Positions 17,926 through 27,535 of a stretch of 64,000 nucleotides of DNA are shown piece by piece. Under the pieces are notes generated by a model that had not been told where the DNA came from, did not search any database, and worked only from the letters and a program-made list of their open reading frames with translations. The stretch is taken from positions 1 through 64,000 of the forward strand of contig JAQWHI010000013.1 in NCBI GenBank assembly GCA_029249445.1. Reading direction: 5' to 3'. Position numbers and translations under genes: made by a program. The stretch is from Crocinitomicaceae bacterium (lineage in GTDB: Bacteria > Bacteroidota > Bacteroidia > Flavobacteriales_D > Crocinitomicaceae). Each line of letters begins with the position of its first letter. Positions within the stretch are counted from its first letter, which is position 1.

Positions 17926-18912
17926 ATGCGTAAAGAAATCAAATCGTTGATTCTCGAAAAGACAGGTGCAGATCGCATCACTAGCGTCGAAATAGTTCAG
18001 GAACTCTGGAGTGGATTCGGAAAGCTTCAACGTATTTTTCTCGATGGAGCAGCGGTTGATTCAGTTGTTGTAAAAAATATCGAATTGAAAGGAGCACGGC
18101 AACACCCGAGGGGTTGGGATACTGCAAATTCATACAATAGAAAATTGAAATCCTATCGTGTAGAGCAAGAATGGTACGCTTCTTACTCGGACAGGTGCAA
18201 CGATAAATGTCGTGTACCGAAGTTGCTAGGACATTTATCCTCAGAGGATCGACAAATTATCTTGCTCGAAGATCTCGACGGTGCAGGGTTTGATCTTCGG
18301 ATCAATCAACCCAATATTGAAGAACTAAAGCAATGCTTGAGGTGGTTGTCGAATTTCCATGCACAATTCATGATGCAACCTGCTGAGGGGTTGTGGAGTC
18401 AGGGAACCTATTGGCACTTGAACACCCGTCCGGATGAATACAGAGCCATGCCCGATTCAAAGCTGAAGAGACAGGCGCTTAAAATAGATGAGACGCTGAA
18501 TTCTAGCACATACATTACATTCATTCATGGTGATGCTAAAGTTGCTAATTTCTGCTTTTCAGACACAGGTAGTGTTGCAGCAGTTGATTTTCAATATGTA
18601 GGAGTAGGCTGCGGGATAAAGGATGTGGCTTATTTGATCGGCAGTTGTTTGAGCGAGCACGATTGTTTTAGACTTGAGAATGAGTTGTTGTCGTTCTACT
18701 TCCAAGCACTTAAAGAAGCATTGGATGCGAAACATTCAATTGTTGAGTTTTGGGAGTTGGAAAAAGAATGGAGAAAACTTTACCCTTATGCTTGGGCTGA
18801 TTTTTCAAGGTTTTTAATTGGTTGGTCTCCCAAGCACCACAAATTGAATCAATACAGCAAGAAAATGGTTGAGAATGTATTGAACAATTTGAGCATTCTG
18901 AAGGGACGATGA
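17926..18912 (+). CDS. Aminoglycoside/choline-kinase-fold phosphotransferase
   Basis: A 328-residue protein with the APH/EcKL kinase fold. The catalytic loop reads FIHGDAKVANF (HxDxxxxN, about residues 199-208) and the metal-binding aspartate follows in AVDFQYVGVGCGIKDVAYLI, where DFQ replaces the usual DFG/DWE. The N-lobe lysine region is VVVKNIEL. The stretch with DFQ and CGIKDVAYLI resembles the ecdysteroid-kinase-like (DUF1679) group rather than the antibiotic resistance enzymes. The substrate is unknown. It is a single-gene unit between two terminators or promoters. Confidence 0.82.
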   Translation: MRKEIKSLILEKTGADRITSVEIVQELWSGFGKLQRIFLDGAAVDSVVVKNIELKGARQHPRGWDTANSYNRKLKSYRVEQEWYASYSDRCNDKCRVPKLLGHLSSEDRQIILLEDLDGAGFDLRINQPNIEELKQCLRWLSNFHAQFMMQPAEGLWSQGTYWHLNTRPDEYRAMPDSKLKRQALKIDETLNSSTYITFIHGDAKVANFCFSDTGSVAAVDFQYVGVGCGIKDVAYLIGSCLSEHDCFRLENELLSFYFQALKEALDAKHSIVEFWELEKEWRKLYPYAWADFSRFLIGWSPKHHKLNQYSKKMVENVLNNLSILKGR

Positions 18913-18998
18913 ACTCACATCTAGTCTGCTATTAATCAATGACTTTTAGTATTTAGGACTATAATTAAGCAAAGCACCATTTTTATACATATTTTTTG

Positions 18999-19006
18999 TA
19001 TTTTTG
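18999..19006 (+). promoter_or_regulatory. Predicted -7 box for the large T9SS protein gene
   Basis: TATTTTTG lies 33 nt before the ATG at 19040 in an AT-rich stretch. No clear -33 TTG is seen at the usual distance. Confidence 0.5.
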
Positions 19007-19039
19007 GCTCTGTTACTAATGTAAATTATAATTATTACT

Positions 19040-21343
19040 ATGAAAAAAATACTAACTCTATTACTACTTTTTTGTTCATCAATTTCGTTTGGACAAATTG
19101 AAGGAACTTGGCGATTGATTCAATCAGCCGGTGCGTTTGGTGTTGGCCCGGGTCAGGGGAACACTGGATGGTATTCGAATCAGTTATCAGATGTTACTGT
19201 CAGAGCATGCTTGTTTGATGATTCAATCACTTTTACTCCATCAGGAGAGATGATTCATCACATGGATGGTTCAACTTGGATAGAAGGATGGCAGGGTCTT
19301 CCAGATCAATGTGCTACTCCTGTTGCTCCGCATGATGGAAATCCAGCATCGCCTTACACGTATTCTTTTAATGCAGCTTCAGCTTCATTAACTGTGAATG
19401 GTTTGGGAGCGCATCTTGGCTTGGCTAAGGTGTTTAATGGAGGCGAGTTATCTTCACCTGCGAATGCTGTGTCTTCAATCACCTACATCGTGGCATTCTC
19501 TAACAATGACAACAACATGACTGTTGATATTGCTATCGGTGCTCCTGGTTGGTGGAGATTTGAATACGAAAGATTAAGTTTGCCGCCTTGTGCAACTCCT
19601 CCGACAGCAGTTTGTCAAGATGTAAGTGTATATCTTGATGCTACAGGAAACGCTACTTTGAATCCTTCAGACCTTGATGGTGGATCGATTGACAACTGTG
19701 GAAGTTCTGGATTGACGTTCTCAGCATCTCAAACAGCATTTACATGTGCAGACATACCTGTAGCAGGTGGTGGAGGTTCTCCAACGGATGCTTTAATTAT
19801 AACTGGTGTGATGGATGGTCCGCTTCCAGGGGGTAAACCAAAAGTTGTTGAGCTTTACGTTGCTTCTGACATCGCTGATTTGAGTTCTTACGGTGTCGGA
19901 TCTGCCAATAATGGTGGAGGAACTGACGGAGTCGAATTTACATTCCCTGCTGACGCAGCAAATGCTGGTGATTTTATTTACATCACAACTGATTCAGTAG
20001 CCTTCAATACATGGTTTGGTTTTTATCCAGATTACACAGAGACTTCTGCTTCTAACGTAAACGGAGATGATGCTATTGAGTTGTTCTACAATTCAGCCGT
20101 AATTGATGTACTTGGAGACATTAATGTTGATGGAACAGGGCAGCCTTGGGATCACCTCGATGGATGGGCATACAGAAATGACGGAACAGGACCTGATGGT
20201 TCTACCTTTGACCTGCCAAGCTGGAGTTTCTCAGGAACAAATGCGTTGGATGGTGAAACATCGAATGCTACAGCAGCAACGCCATTCCCAACGGGAAGTT
20301 ATACATATGTTGCTCCAGGACCAGGAACACCTGTAACATTAACAGTAACAGATGGAAACGGAAATACTGCTACATGTGTTGCTTCGGTAACAGCAGTAGA
20401 TACGATTGCGCCAACTGCATCAAATCCAAGCACATTAAATGTTCAATGTGTATCTGATGTTCCTGCACCAGCTGCTGGATGGGTAACTGATGAGGCTGAT
20501 AACTGTTCTTCGAATATTACGGTTACTTGGGTTTCTGATGTTTCTGATGGTTTGACATGTCCTGAAACAATTACACGTACGTTTAGTGTAGCGGATGAAT
20601 ATGGAAATGAGTCGTTTGTTGATCAATTGATCGTGATTTCGGATGTTGATGCACCTGTTGCGGACATCGCTTCATTACCAGAATTGACTGGAAACTGTGA
20701 TGTTACTCCAGCAACTGCGACAGCGACAGACAATTGTTCTGGTTCAGTAGATGGAACGGCAGATGTTGCATTCCCAATCACAGCATATGGAACAACTACT
20801 ATTACCTGGACGTTTGTTGATGACTGTGGAAATACTTCTACTCAAACGCAAGACGTTACACTTACAGAAATAGATGTTACAACATTCATGGCAAGTGACG
20901 GAGTTACAATGGTAGCGAACAACTACGTTCCTGGTTCAGGCGTAACTTACCAGTGGATTGATTGTATCACTGGAGATGCAGTCGCTGGAGCTACAAACTA
21001 CAACTTCACACCAACTTATGGAAGTGACTTTGCAGTTGTAATTACAGAGAACGGATGTTCAGATACTTCAGCATGTGTTAATTCAATTGTTGGAATTGAT
21101 GAATTGAACGCTGCTCAAGTTGTTCTTTATCCAAACCCAACTCAAGGCGTATTTAATGTTCAATTTGATGGACAAATTAACGCAATTGAAGTACTAGATA
21201 TGTTAGGGAAAACGATGGAATTGCCGATCGACTTGAACGAAGCTCAGGTTGATGCAACAACTCTTTCTCCTGGTAAGTACCTCGTACGATTGGTTGTTAA
21301 TGAAAACAACATCCTCGTAAAAGAGTTTGTGATTCAAAAGTAA
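19040..21343 (+). CDS. Modular T9SS-secreted protein
   Basis: A 767-residue secreted protein. It has a signal peptide ending at SISFGQ; an N-terminal domain (about residues 20-185, GTWRLIQSAGAFGVGPG to WWRFEYERL) of a lipocalin-like type often found at the front of marine Bacteroidota secreted proteins; a lamin-tail-like domain (about 250-430, ALIITGVMDGP, VVELYVASD, DDAIELFYN); two HYR-type Ig domains (LNVQCVSDVPAP ... and LPELTGNCDVTPATATATDN ...); an Ig-like segment ending ENGCSDTSACV; and a sorting domain starting VVLYPNPTQGVFNVQ. No catalytic residues are apparent; a binding or adhesive surface role is likely. Confidence 0.88.
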   Translation: MKKILTLLLLFCSSISFGQIEGTWRLIQSAGAFGVGPGQGNTGWYSNQLSDVTVRACLFDDSITFTPSGEMIHHMDGSTWIEGWQGLPDQCATPVAPHDGNPASPYTYSFNAASASLTVNGLGAHLGLAKVFNGGELSSPANAVSSITYIVAFSNNDNNMTVDIAIGAPGWWRFEYERLSLPPCATPPTAVCQDVSVYLDATGNATLNPSDLDGGSIDNCGSSGLTFSASQTAFTCADIPVAGGGGSPTDALIITGVMDGPLPGGKPKVVELYVASDIADLSSYGVGSANNGGGTDGVEFTFPADAANAGDFIYITTDSVAFNTWFGFYPDYTETSASNVNGDDAIELFYNSAVIDVLGDINVDGTGQPWDHLDGWAYRNDGTGPDGSTFDLPSWSFSGTNALDGETSNATAATPFPTGSYTYVAPGPGTPVTLTVTDGNGNTATCVASVTAVDTIAPTASNPSTLNVQCVSDVPAPAAGWVTDEADNCSSNITVTWVSDVSDGLTCPETITRTFSVADEYGNESFVDQLIVISDVDAPVADIASLPELTGNCDVTPATATATDNCSGSVDGTADVAFPITAYGTTTITWTFVDDCGNTSTQTQDVTLTEIDVTTFMASDGVTMVANNYVPGSGVTYQWIDCITGDAVAGATNYNFTPTYGSDFAVVITENGCSDTSACVNSIVGIDELNAAQVVLYPNPTQGVFNVQFDGQINAIEVLDMLGKTMELPIDLNEAQVDATTLSPGKYLVRLVVNENNILVKEFVIQK

Positions 21344-21366
21344 TTAATTGCACATACCATATAAAA

Positions 21367-21398
21367 AAGGAATCTCGAAGGAGGTTCCTTTTTTTTTG
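21367..21398 (+). terminator. Terminator of the large T9SS protein gene
   Basis: AAGGAATCTC-GAAG-GAGGTTCCTT (10 bp, one G-U) followed by at least eight T residues, 24 nt after the stop codon. Confidence 0.85.
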
Positions 21399-21440
21399 CC
21401 CATATCGCGCAGGAACTATTTTCCTAATTCATTTCTTTCG

Positions 21441-21448
21441 TATATTTA
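21441..21448 (+). promoter_or_regulatory. -7-like box next to a start codon (ion channel)
   Basis: TATATTTA differs from TAnnTTTG only in the last base and ends 6 nt before the ATG at 21455. Confidence 0.4.
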
Positions 21449-21454
21449 GACGTC

Positions 21455-22252
21455 ATGCGGAAAAAATTACACGAAATTATTTTTGGTACAACGACGAGAG
21501 AGGGAAAGCTCTTTGATTTAATTCTTCTTGTCCTCATCCTGCTATCAGTATTGATTGTAATGTTTGAAAGCGTGCCAACGTGGAGTCGGCAATACAAAAA
21601 CGAACTTTTTTATATTGAGTGGGGATTTACAATCGTATTTACGATTGAGTATTTATTGAGAATATGGATTTCTGACAGGCCGTTAAAGTATATTTTAAGC
21701 TGGTGGGGCATCATTGATTTTATTTCCATCGTACCAACTTTTTTAACTCCTTTTGTTTCTGGTTATACTTCCTTACGCGTGGTCAGGGCCTTGCGCTTGT
21801 TACGAATATTTAGGATTCTAAAATTACCGCGTTTCACATCTGAATCTCAAGCGCTTGCCCATTCGTTAAAGGCGAGTTACTATAAAATTATGGTGTTCAT
21901 GTTCTTTGTTGTCATGATGATGGTTTTAGCAGGAACACTAATGTATGTTATCGAAGGGGGAGAGAATGGTTTTGAAAGTATCCCGGCAAGTATTTATTGG
22001 GCTATTGTGACAACGACCACAGTCGGATACGGTGACATTACTCCTGGGACTGATCTTGGAAAGATACTTTCTTCTATGATGATGATACTTGGTTATGTGA
22101 TCATTGCAGTTCCGACTGGACTAATTTCTGTTGAGATGTCGAGATACAAAGCAGATGGGAAAGAAGACAACCTCTGCGCCAATTGTGGTAATGACAATCC
22201 TTTCGGATCTGTCTATTGCAACCAATGTGGCAGTGAGATGATCCAAGGTTAA
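21455..22252 (+). CDS. Voltage-gated-type potassium channel with C-terminal zinc ribbon
   Basis: A 265-residue six-helix channel subunit. Helices S1-S3 occupy about residues 20-100; an S4-like positively charged helix is LRVVRALRLLRIFRILKL (about 108-126); S5 is KIMVFMFFVVMMMVLAGTLMYV; the selectivity filter TTTTVGYGD (about residues 184-192) marks K+ selectivity; S6 follows as MMMILGYVIIAVPTGLI. The cytoplasmic tail is short and ends in a zinc ribbon, CANCGNDNPF-GSVYCNQCG (C-x2-C, C-x2-C). This tail may sense metal or redox state or help assembly; that is inference. The gene appears monocistronic. Confidence 0.92.
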   Translation: MRKKLHEIIFGTTTREGKLFDLILLVLILLSVLIVMFESVPTWSRQYKNELFYIEWGFTIVFTIEYLLRIWISDRPLKYILSWWGIIDFISIVPTFLTPFVSGYTSLRVVRALRLLRIFRILKLPRFTSESQALAHSLKASYYKIMVFMFFVVMMMVLAGTLMYVIEGGENGFESIPASIYWAIVTTTTVGYGDITPGTDLGKILSSMMMILGYVIIAVPTGLISVEMSRYKADGKEDNLCANCGNDNPFGSVYCNQCGSEMIQG

Positions 22253-22276
22253 TTTTCGAGATGATTTCAAAAAATA

Positions 22277-22310
22277 CCCCAATGCGAATAGTATTCACAT
22301 TGGGGCTTTT
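22277..22310 (+). terminator. Terminator of the K+ channel gene
   Basis: CCCCAATG-C-GAATA-G-TATTC-A-CATTGGGG hairpin followed by CTTTTTAT, 24 nt after the stop codon. The stem is interrupted by single unpaired bases but is long. Confidence 0.8.
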
Positions 22311-22355
22311 TATAGAGTCGCACATACTATCTGATCAATCAGGAAGTATGCAACG

Positions 22356-22384
22356 GAAAAAGGACTGACAAGAGCCAGTCCTTT
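22356..22384 (-). terminator. Terminator of groES-groL
   Basis: On the minus strand AAGGACTG-GCTCTTGT-CAGTCCTT is followed by TTTTCC. It lies about 35 nt after the groL stop codon and faces the convergent channel terminator. Confidence 0.75.
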
Positions 22385-22417
22385 ATGATCGTAATCGAAC
22401 GATTTCGAATGCTCTTT

Positions 22418-24076
<1,659 letters not shown>

Positions 24077-24129
24077 TTATGATGCGCTGCTCTACGTTCG
24101 AGCGCATTGATTGTTATTGTTTGTACTTG

Positions 24130-24405
24130 TTAGAAGATTCCGTATATATCGGCTTCCTTCATGATTAAATAGGTCGTTCCATCTAACTTGATTTCGGTTC
24201 CAGAATACTGTCCGTACAAGACTTGATCTCCTACTTTTACTGTCATTGGTTCGTCTACTTTTCCATTTCCAGCAGCGACAACCGTTCCTCTTAGCGGTTT
24301 TTCAGTAGCTGTATCTGGAATTATAATTCCGCTTGCCGTTGTTTTTTCAGCTGGAGCAGGTTCGATAAGAACTCGATCTGCGAGTGGCTTAAATGATATT
24401 GACAT
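24130..24405 (-). CDS. groES: Co-chaperonin GroES
   Basis: The 10-kDa lid of the GroEL chamber, 91 residues. The family pattern is present from the start ([29 protein letters not shown]), including the mobile loop around residues 17-32, followed by [10 protein letters not shown] and the final [12 protein letters not shown]. It is the first gene of the groES-groL operon. Upstream, 98-123 nt before its start, lies a strong hairpin that terminates the secG operon and also contains a TGTCA...TGACA palindrome. Confidence 0.98.
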   Translation of the reverse strand: MSISFKPLADRVLIEPAPAEKTTASGIIIPDTATEKPLRGTVVAAGNGKVDEPMTVKVGDQVLYGQYSGTEIKLDGTTYLIMKEADIYGIF

Positions 24406-24494
24406 ACTGTTTTGAATTAAATGTGTTTACGTTTGTGATTCAATACACGAAATCTGTGCCATTCAATAGAATCAGACAAAATGTAAGTTTTAGA

Positions 24495-24528
24495 TAAAAA
24501 AAATGTCAGTATGGTGACATACTGACAT
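24495..24528 (-). terminator. Terminator of the miaB-secG operon
   Basis: A perfect 11-bp hairpin, ATGTCAGTATG-GTGA loop-CATACTGACAT, is followed on the minus strand by eight T residues. It begins 22 nt after the secG stop codon and closes the operon before groES. Confidence 0.9.
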
Positions 24529-24550
24529 TGATCTATTTTCTTCTTCGCGC

Positions 24551-24868
24551 TTACGGAGTTGTTCCTTGCGTATTTTGATTTCCTTGATTTGCATCTTGAC
24601 CGTCCTGCTGACCTTGCTGTGGTTCTTCAGGAGCACTTAGCTCTGGCGATTTGGTCATCACTGTCAGTGCGATACTTCCTATGCCGACAATAATGGCGAG
24701 AGACCAAGTTGCTTTTTCAATAAAGTCGTTGGTTTTTTGAACTCCTCCAATTTGTTGCGCAGCACCGAAGTCTGAGCTTAATCCACCTCCTTTTGGGTTC
24801 TGTATGTAAACCACGAATACGAGTAGAACACTCGATAAAAGAATAATTGCTGTTATAATTCCGATCAT
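24551..24868 (-). CDS. secG: Preprotein translocase subunit SecG
   Basis: Small membrane partner of SecYE, 105 residues. Two membrane helices are visible (IITAIILLSSVLLVFVVYI at residues 3-22 and ATWSLAIIVGIGSIALTVM at about 54-72), separated by the family signature NPKGGGLSSDFGAAQQIGG. The C-terminal tail is rich in Gln, Asn and Gly (QQGQQDGQDANQGNQNTQ), a low-complexity extension also common in Bacteroidota SecG. Last gene of the operon from miaB; its start is directly next to the preceding stop codon. Confidence 0.95.
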   Translation of the reverse strand: MIGIITAIILLSSVLLVFVVYIQNPKGGGLSSDFGAAQQIGGVQKTNDFIEKATWSLAIIVGIGSIALTVMTKSPELSAPEEPQQGQQDGQDANQGNQNTQGTTP

Positions 24869-25774
24869 CTATTTTGTCTTAATTTTTTTCTCTAAATCTT
24901 CTATTAGGTTTGCAAAGAAAATCTTTTTTTCTGGAAATGCCAAGATTAATTGCTGATAAGCTGAAATTGCTTGAGGATAATTTCCTTGCATCACATGAAT
25001 TTTTGCCAATGTTTCGCTTACCGGGAGTTGGTTTTCTTCCAAACTTATCTTTGCTTTTTTGACAGGGGAGAAGAACTCTGTTTTGGGTTTTTGAACTTCG
25101 CCGAACAAGTCACTCGACGGATCAAATTCAGCAAAATCCTCAACAACTGCATTGATTGCTTTTTTATCTGAATTGTCGCGTACAGTATAGTTATTATTGG
25201 AATGCAACCATCCTACAAAACTGGATGGTTCTGTTTTTGCAATGACCTCCGAGGTAGCTGGTTTAAAAACAGTTGGTTGTTCGATTTTTTCTTCCTCTTC
25301 CTGTGTGAGTTCATCGAGGCGGTAATTTGCTGCGAGCGAATGATGAAGTATGGACTCCTCTAAAGGATCTTTTGGTTGCTCCTCCATTTGAAGAAACTCT
25401 TTTTTGCCGGCAACCGAGATTTCAGTATCTGAATCGACAAAAGTTTCTTTTTCTTCAAGGATCGAAATGTTTGTTGTGTCTTCGTTTTGTTTTGGTGGCA
25501 GTTCCGCTTCCTTTTGTAAGACTATCTCCTTTGCGTATGTATGATCCTGGATGAGGTGGTAGAGTTGCACGCGGTCGGGAATTCTATACGAGTGCTTGAT
25601 GAGTTCATCATCAAACTGCACGTTTCCAGATTTACTTAATCCTTTCAAGTACAAAATCGAGAAGATGTGTGTATACGGGTACTTTTCTGTCAGTTCATTT
25701 AATGAAGCCAAATCTTCCGTCATCAAGGCGCTGGGATCTTTGATCCAATTTGATATTTCCTCTGAACGTAACAT
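24869..25774 (-). CDS. TPR-like protein of the lptE-secG operon
   Basis: A 301-residue hydrophilic protein without a signal peptide. The first 85 residues form a helical domain (LASLNELTEKYPYTHIFSILYLKGL), the middle (about 90-250) is acidic, low-complexity and probably disordered, and the C-terminus has one helical hairpin like a TPR unit (LPVSETLAKIHVMQGNYPQAISAYQQLILAFPEK). It is common in this gene order in Bacteroidota but has no assigned role. It overlaps the lptE-like stop codon by 1 nt and abuts secG, so a link to envelope biogenesis is plausible but unproven. Confidence 0.78.
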   Translation of the reverse strand: MLRSEEISNWIKDPSALMTEDLASLNELTEKYPYTHIFSILYLKGLSKSGNVQFDDELIKHSYRIPDRVQLYHLIQDHTYAKEIVLQKEAELPPKQNEDTTNISILEEKETFVDSDTEISVAGKKEFLQMEEQPKDPLEESILHHSLAANYRLDELTQEEEEKIEQPTVFKPATSEVIAKTEPSSFVGWLHSNNNYTVRDNSDKKAINAVVEDFAEFDPSSDLFGEVQKPKTEFFSPVKKAKISLEENQLPVSETLAKIHVMQGNYPQAISAYQQLILAFPEKKIFFANLIEDLEKKIKTK

Positions 25775-26280
25775 TACCAGTTTGACATTAATTTATTGAT
25801 TACATCTTGAACGATCTGCGTGTTGATGTCAGTTAATAATTCTGATTCAACGGTTGCAATATCCGTAGATACATCGTAATCCACAAATCTAGAACTTGTT
25901 AATGCAATTTGTTCCTCCTCCGGTGCGGAGATAAAAATTTCGAAGCGGACCGTTATTGAAAGTCTATTTTTTGCTGCATTGTCGTCTTCTTGAAGTGCAA
26001 CAGGTGCAATTGTATAGTTTGAAATTGTTCCTTCAATGGTAATTTGTGCATTTTCACTGTCGCTATCAATGAGCAACCTCGTATTGTTTTGAATGCCATT
26101 TCGGATTGCCTCGGACAGTGTTGCTGAATAATTTAATGGGGCATTGGCCGCATTGTTCTCAAGTGAAGTTACATAGTAGGTTTTCCATTCCTCTGGCATA
26201 TTGCCATCGACAAAAGAAATTTTGGTCGGCCAACAACTGGTCAAAACGAATAAAACAAGTATGAAAAGTAATCCTCTCAT
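25774..26280 (-). CDS. lptE: LptE-like LPS assembly lipoprotein
   Basis: A 168-residue lipoprotein: signal MRGLLFILVLFVLTSC, with the cysteine at position 16. The mature part follows the LptE pattern of Bacteroidota: a hydrophobic strand, then AATLSEAIRNGIQNNTRLLI-like helix (here NYSATLSEAIRNGIQNNTRL) and ITIEGTISNYTIAPVAL strands, a second set of strands, then a long C-terminal helix TQIVQDVINKLMSNW. LptE plugs LptD and helps deliver LPS to the outer leaflet. It overlaps both neighbours by 1 nt (TGATG and TAATG junctions), indicating translational coupling. Confidence 0.85.
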   Translation of the reverse strand: MRGLLFILVLFVLTSCWPTKISFVDGNMPEEWKTYYVTSLENNAANAPLNYSATLSEAIRNGIQNNTRLLIDSDSENAQITIEGTISNYTIAPVALQEDDNAAKNRLSITVRFEIFISAPEEEQIALTSSRFVDYDVSTDIATVESELLTDINTQIVQDVINKLMSNW

Positions 26281-27530
26281 CAGTCAGTAAGATTGTATTC
26301 TTTGATTTTCCTGTACAATGTACGTTCACTTATTCCAAGTTCTTTGGCCGCATATTTTCGTTTGCCTTTGTGCTTGATCAACGCCTTTTTAATAAGCTCT
26401 TTTTCAGTATCTTCTAACGAAAGCGATTCTTCGACCTCCTCATGTGCTTCGAATGTTTCTTCTGCCGTTTTCTGGGTAGGATAAGCAAAAGTTGTCTCTT
26501 CCTTCTGTGCTGGAGGCAAAAAATGCGTCGACGGCTGCAATGAATCTGTGTGCACATCATCATACAGGCGATTGATCATTTTGGTCTGGTCGCTGCTGAG
26601 TGCTGTATCGCCTTCTTGTTTGTGAAGTTCAACAACAAGTTTTTTCAAATCCGTCAAGTCCTTTTTCATGTCGAACAGGAATTTATACATCAATTCGCGT
26701 TCATTGATACTTTCTTTTGAGTCACTAATTCGTGCAGGACTGTTGTTTCTCTCTGAGGGCAAGTAGCTTTGGAGAATGATTGTATCGATTTCTCGGGAGG
26801 TTTCTATTACCGAAATTTGTTCTACTGTATTTTTGAGTTGTCGGATATTGCCGGGCCATGAATAACTGTTCAGTTGTTGAATGGCATCGGGCGTTAATTT
26901 TATTCCGGGCATTCTATATTTATCTCCAAAGTCACTCGAAAATTTACGGAACAACAAGTGAATGTCCTCTTGTCGATTCCTCAGTGCAGGAAGTGAAATA
27001 GGAACTGTACTCAATCGGTAAAACAAATCTTCTCTGAATTTCCCATTCGCAATTGCAGATTGCATATTTTCATTGGTTGCAGCAACAACGCGTACATTTG
27101 TTTTAATTACTTTGGAGGAGCCGACACGAATGAATTCACCAGTTTCAAGAACACGCAATAGGCGTACTTGTGTTTGCATTGGTAATTCTGCTACTTCATC
27201 AAGGAAAATTGTCCCTCCGTCAGCAACCTCAAAATATCCTTTTCTACTGCCACTCGCTCCAGTAAAGGCCCCCTTTTCATGACCGAAAAGTTCGGAGTCA
27301 ATAGTTCCTTCAGGTATCGCTCCACAATTTACAGCAATATATTCTCCATGCTTTCTAGAACTCAACTGATGAATCACCTGTGGAATACTTTCTTTTCCTG
27401 TTCCACTTTCACCGGTTACAAGTACCGAAATGTCAGTTGGAGCAACTTGAATGGCAACTTCTAATGCACGGTTGAGTAGTGGAGCATTTCCAATAATTCC
27501 AAACCTTTGTTTTATTTGTTGTGCATCCAT
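26280..27530 (-). CDS. Sigma-54-dependent transcriptional activator without a sensor domain
   Basis: A 416-residue enhancer-binding protein. The AAA+ domain starts almost at the N-terminus: Walker A GESGTGKE (about residues 40-47), the sigma-54 contact loop GAFTGA (about 87-92), Walker B GGTIFLDEV, and the arginine-finger region FREDLFYRL. A linker of about 120 residues leads to a Fis-type HTH, KHKGKRKYAAKELGISERTLYRKIKEY. There is no N-terminal receiver, GAF or PAS domain, so activity must be controlled otherwise. It lies 5 nt after miaB and is coupled to the lptE-like gene. Confidence 0.93.
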   Translation of the reverse strand: MDAQQIKQRFGIIGNAPLLNRALEVAIQVAPTDISVLVTGESGTGKESIPQVIHQLSSRKHGEYIAVNCGAIPEGTIDSELFGHEKGAFTGASGSRKGYFEVADGGTIFLDEVAELPMQTQVRLLRVLETGEFIRVGSSKVIKTNVRVVAATNENMQSAIANGKFREDLFYRLSTVPISLPALRNRQEDIHLLFRKFSSDFGDKYRMPGIKLTPDAIQQLNSYSWPGNIRQLKNTVEQISVIETSREIDTIILQSYLPSERNNSPARISDSKESINERELMYKFLFDMKKDLTDLKKLVVELHKQEGDTALSSDQTKMINRLYDDVHTDSLQPSTHFLPPAQKEETTFAYPTQKTAEETFEAHEEVEESLSLEDTEKELIKKALIKHKGKRKYAAKELGISERTLYRKIKEYNLTD

Positions 27531-27535
27531 TTGTA

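Noticed and set aside
17926-18912. Antibiotic (aminoglycoside) resistance gene
   Set aside because: Only the general kinase fold is present; the DFQ and CGIKDVAYLI segments match the ecdysteroid-kinase-like group and no resistance-enzyme signature is seen.
24406-24502. CIRCE (HrcA operator) upstream of groES
   Set aside because: No TTAGCACTC-N9-GAGTGCTAA or close variant is present in the groES upstream region.
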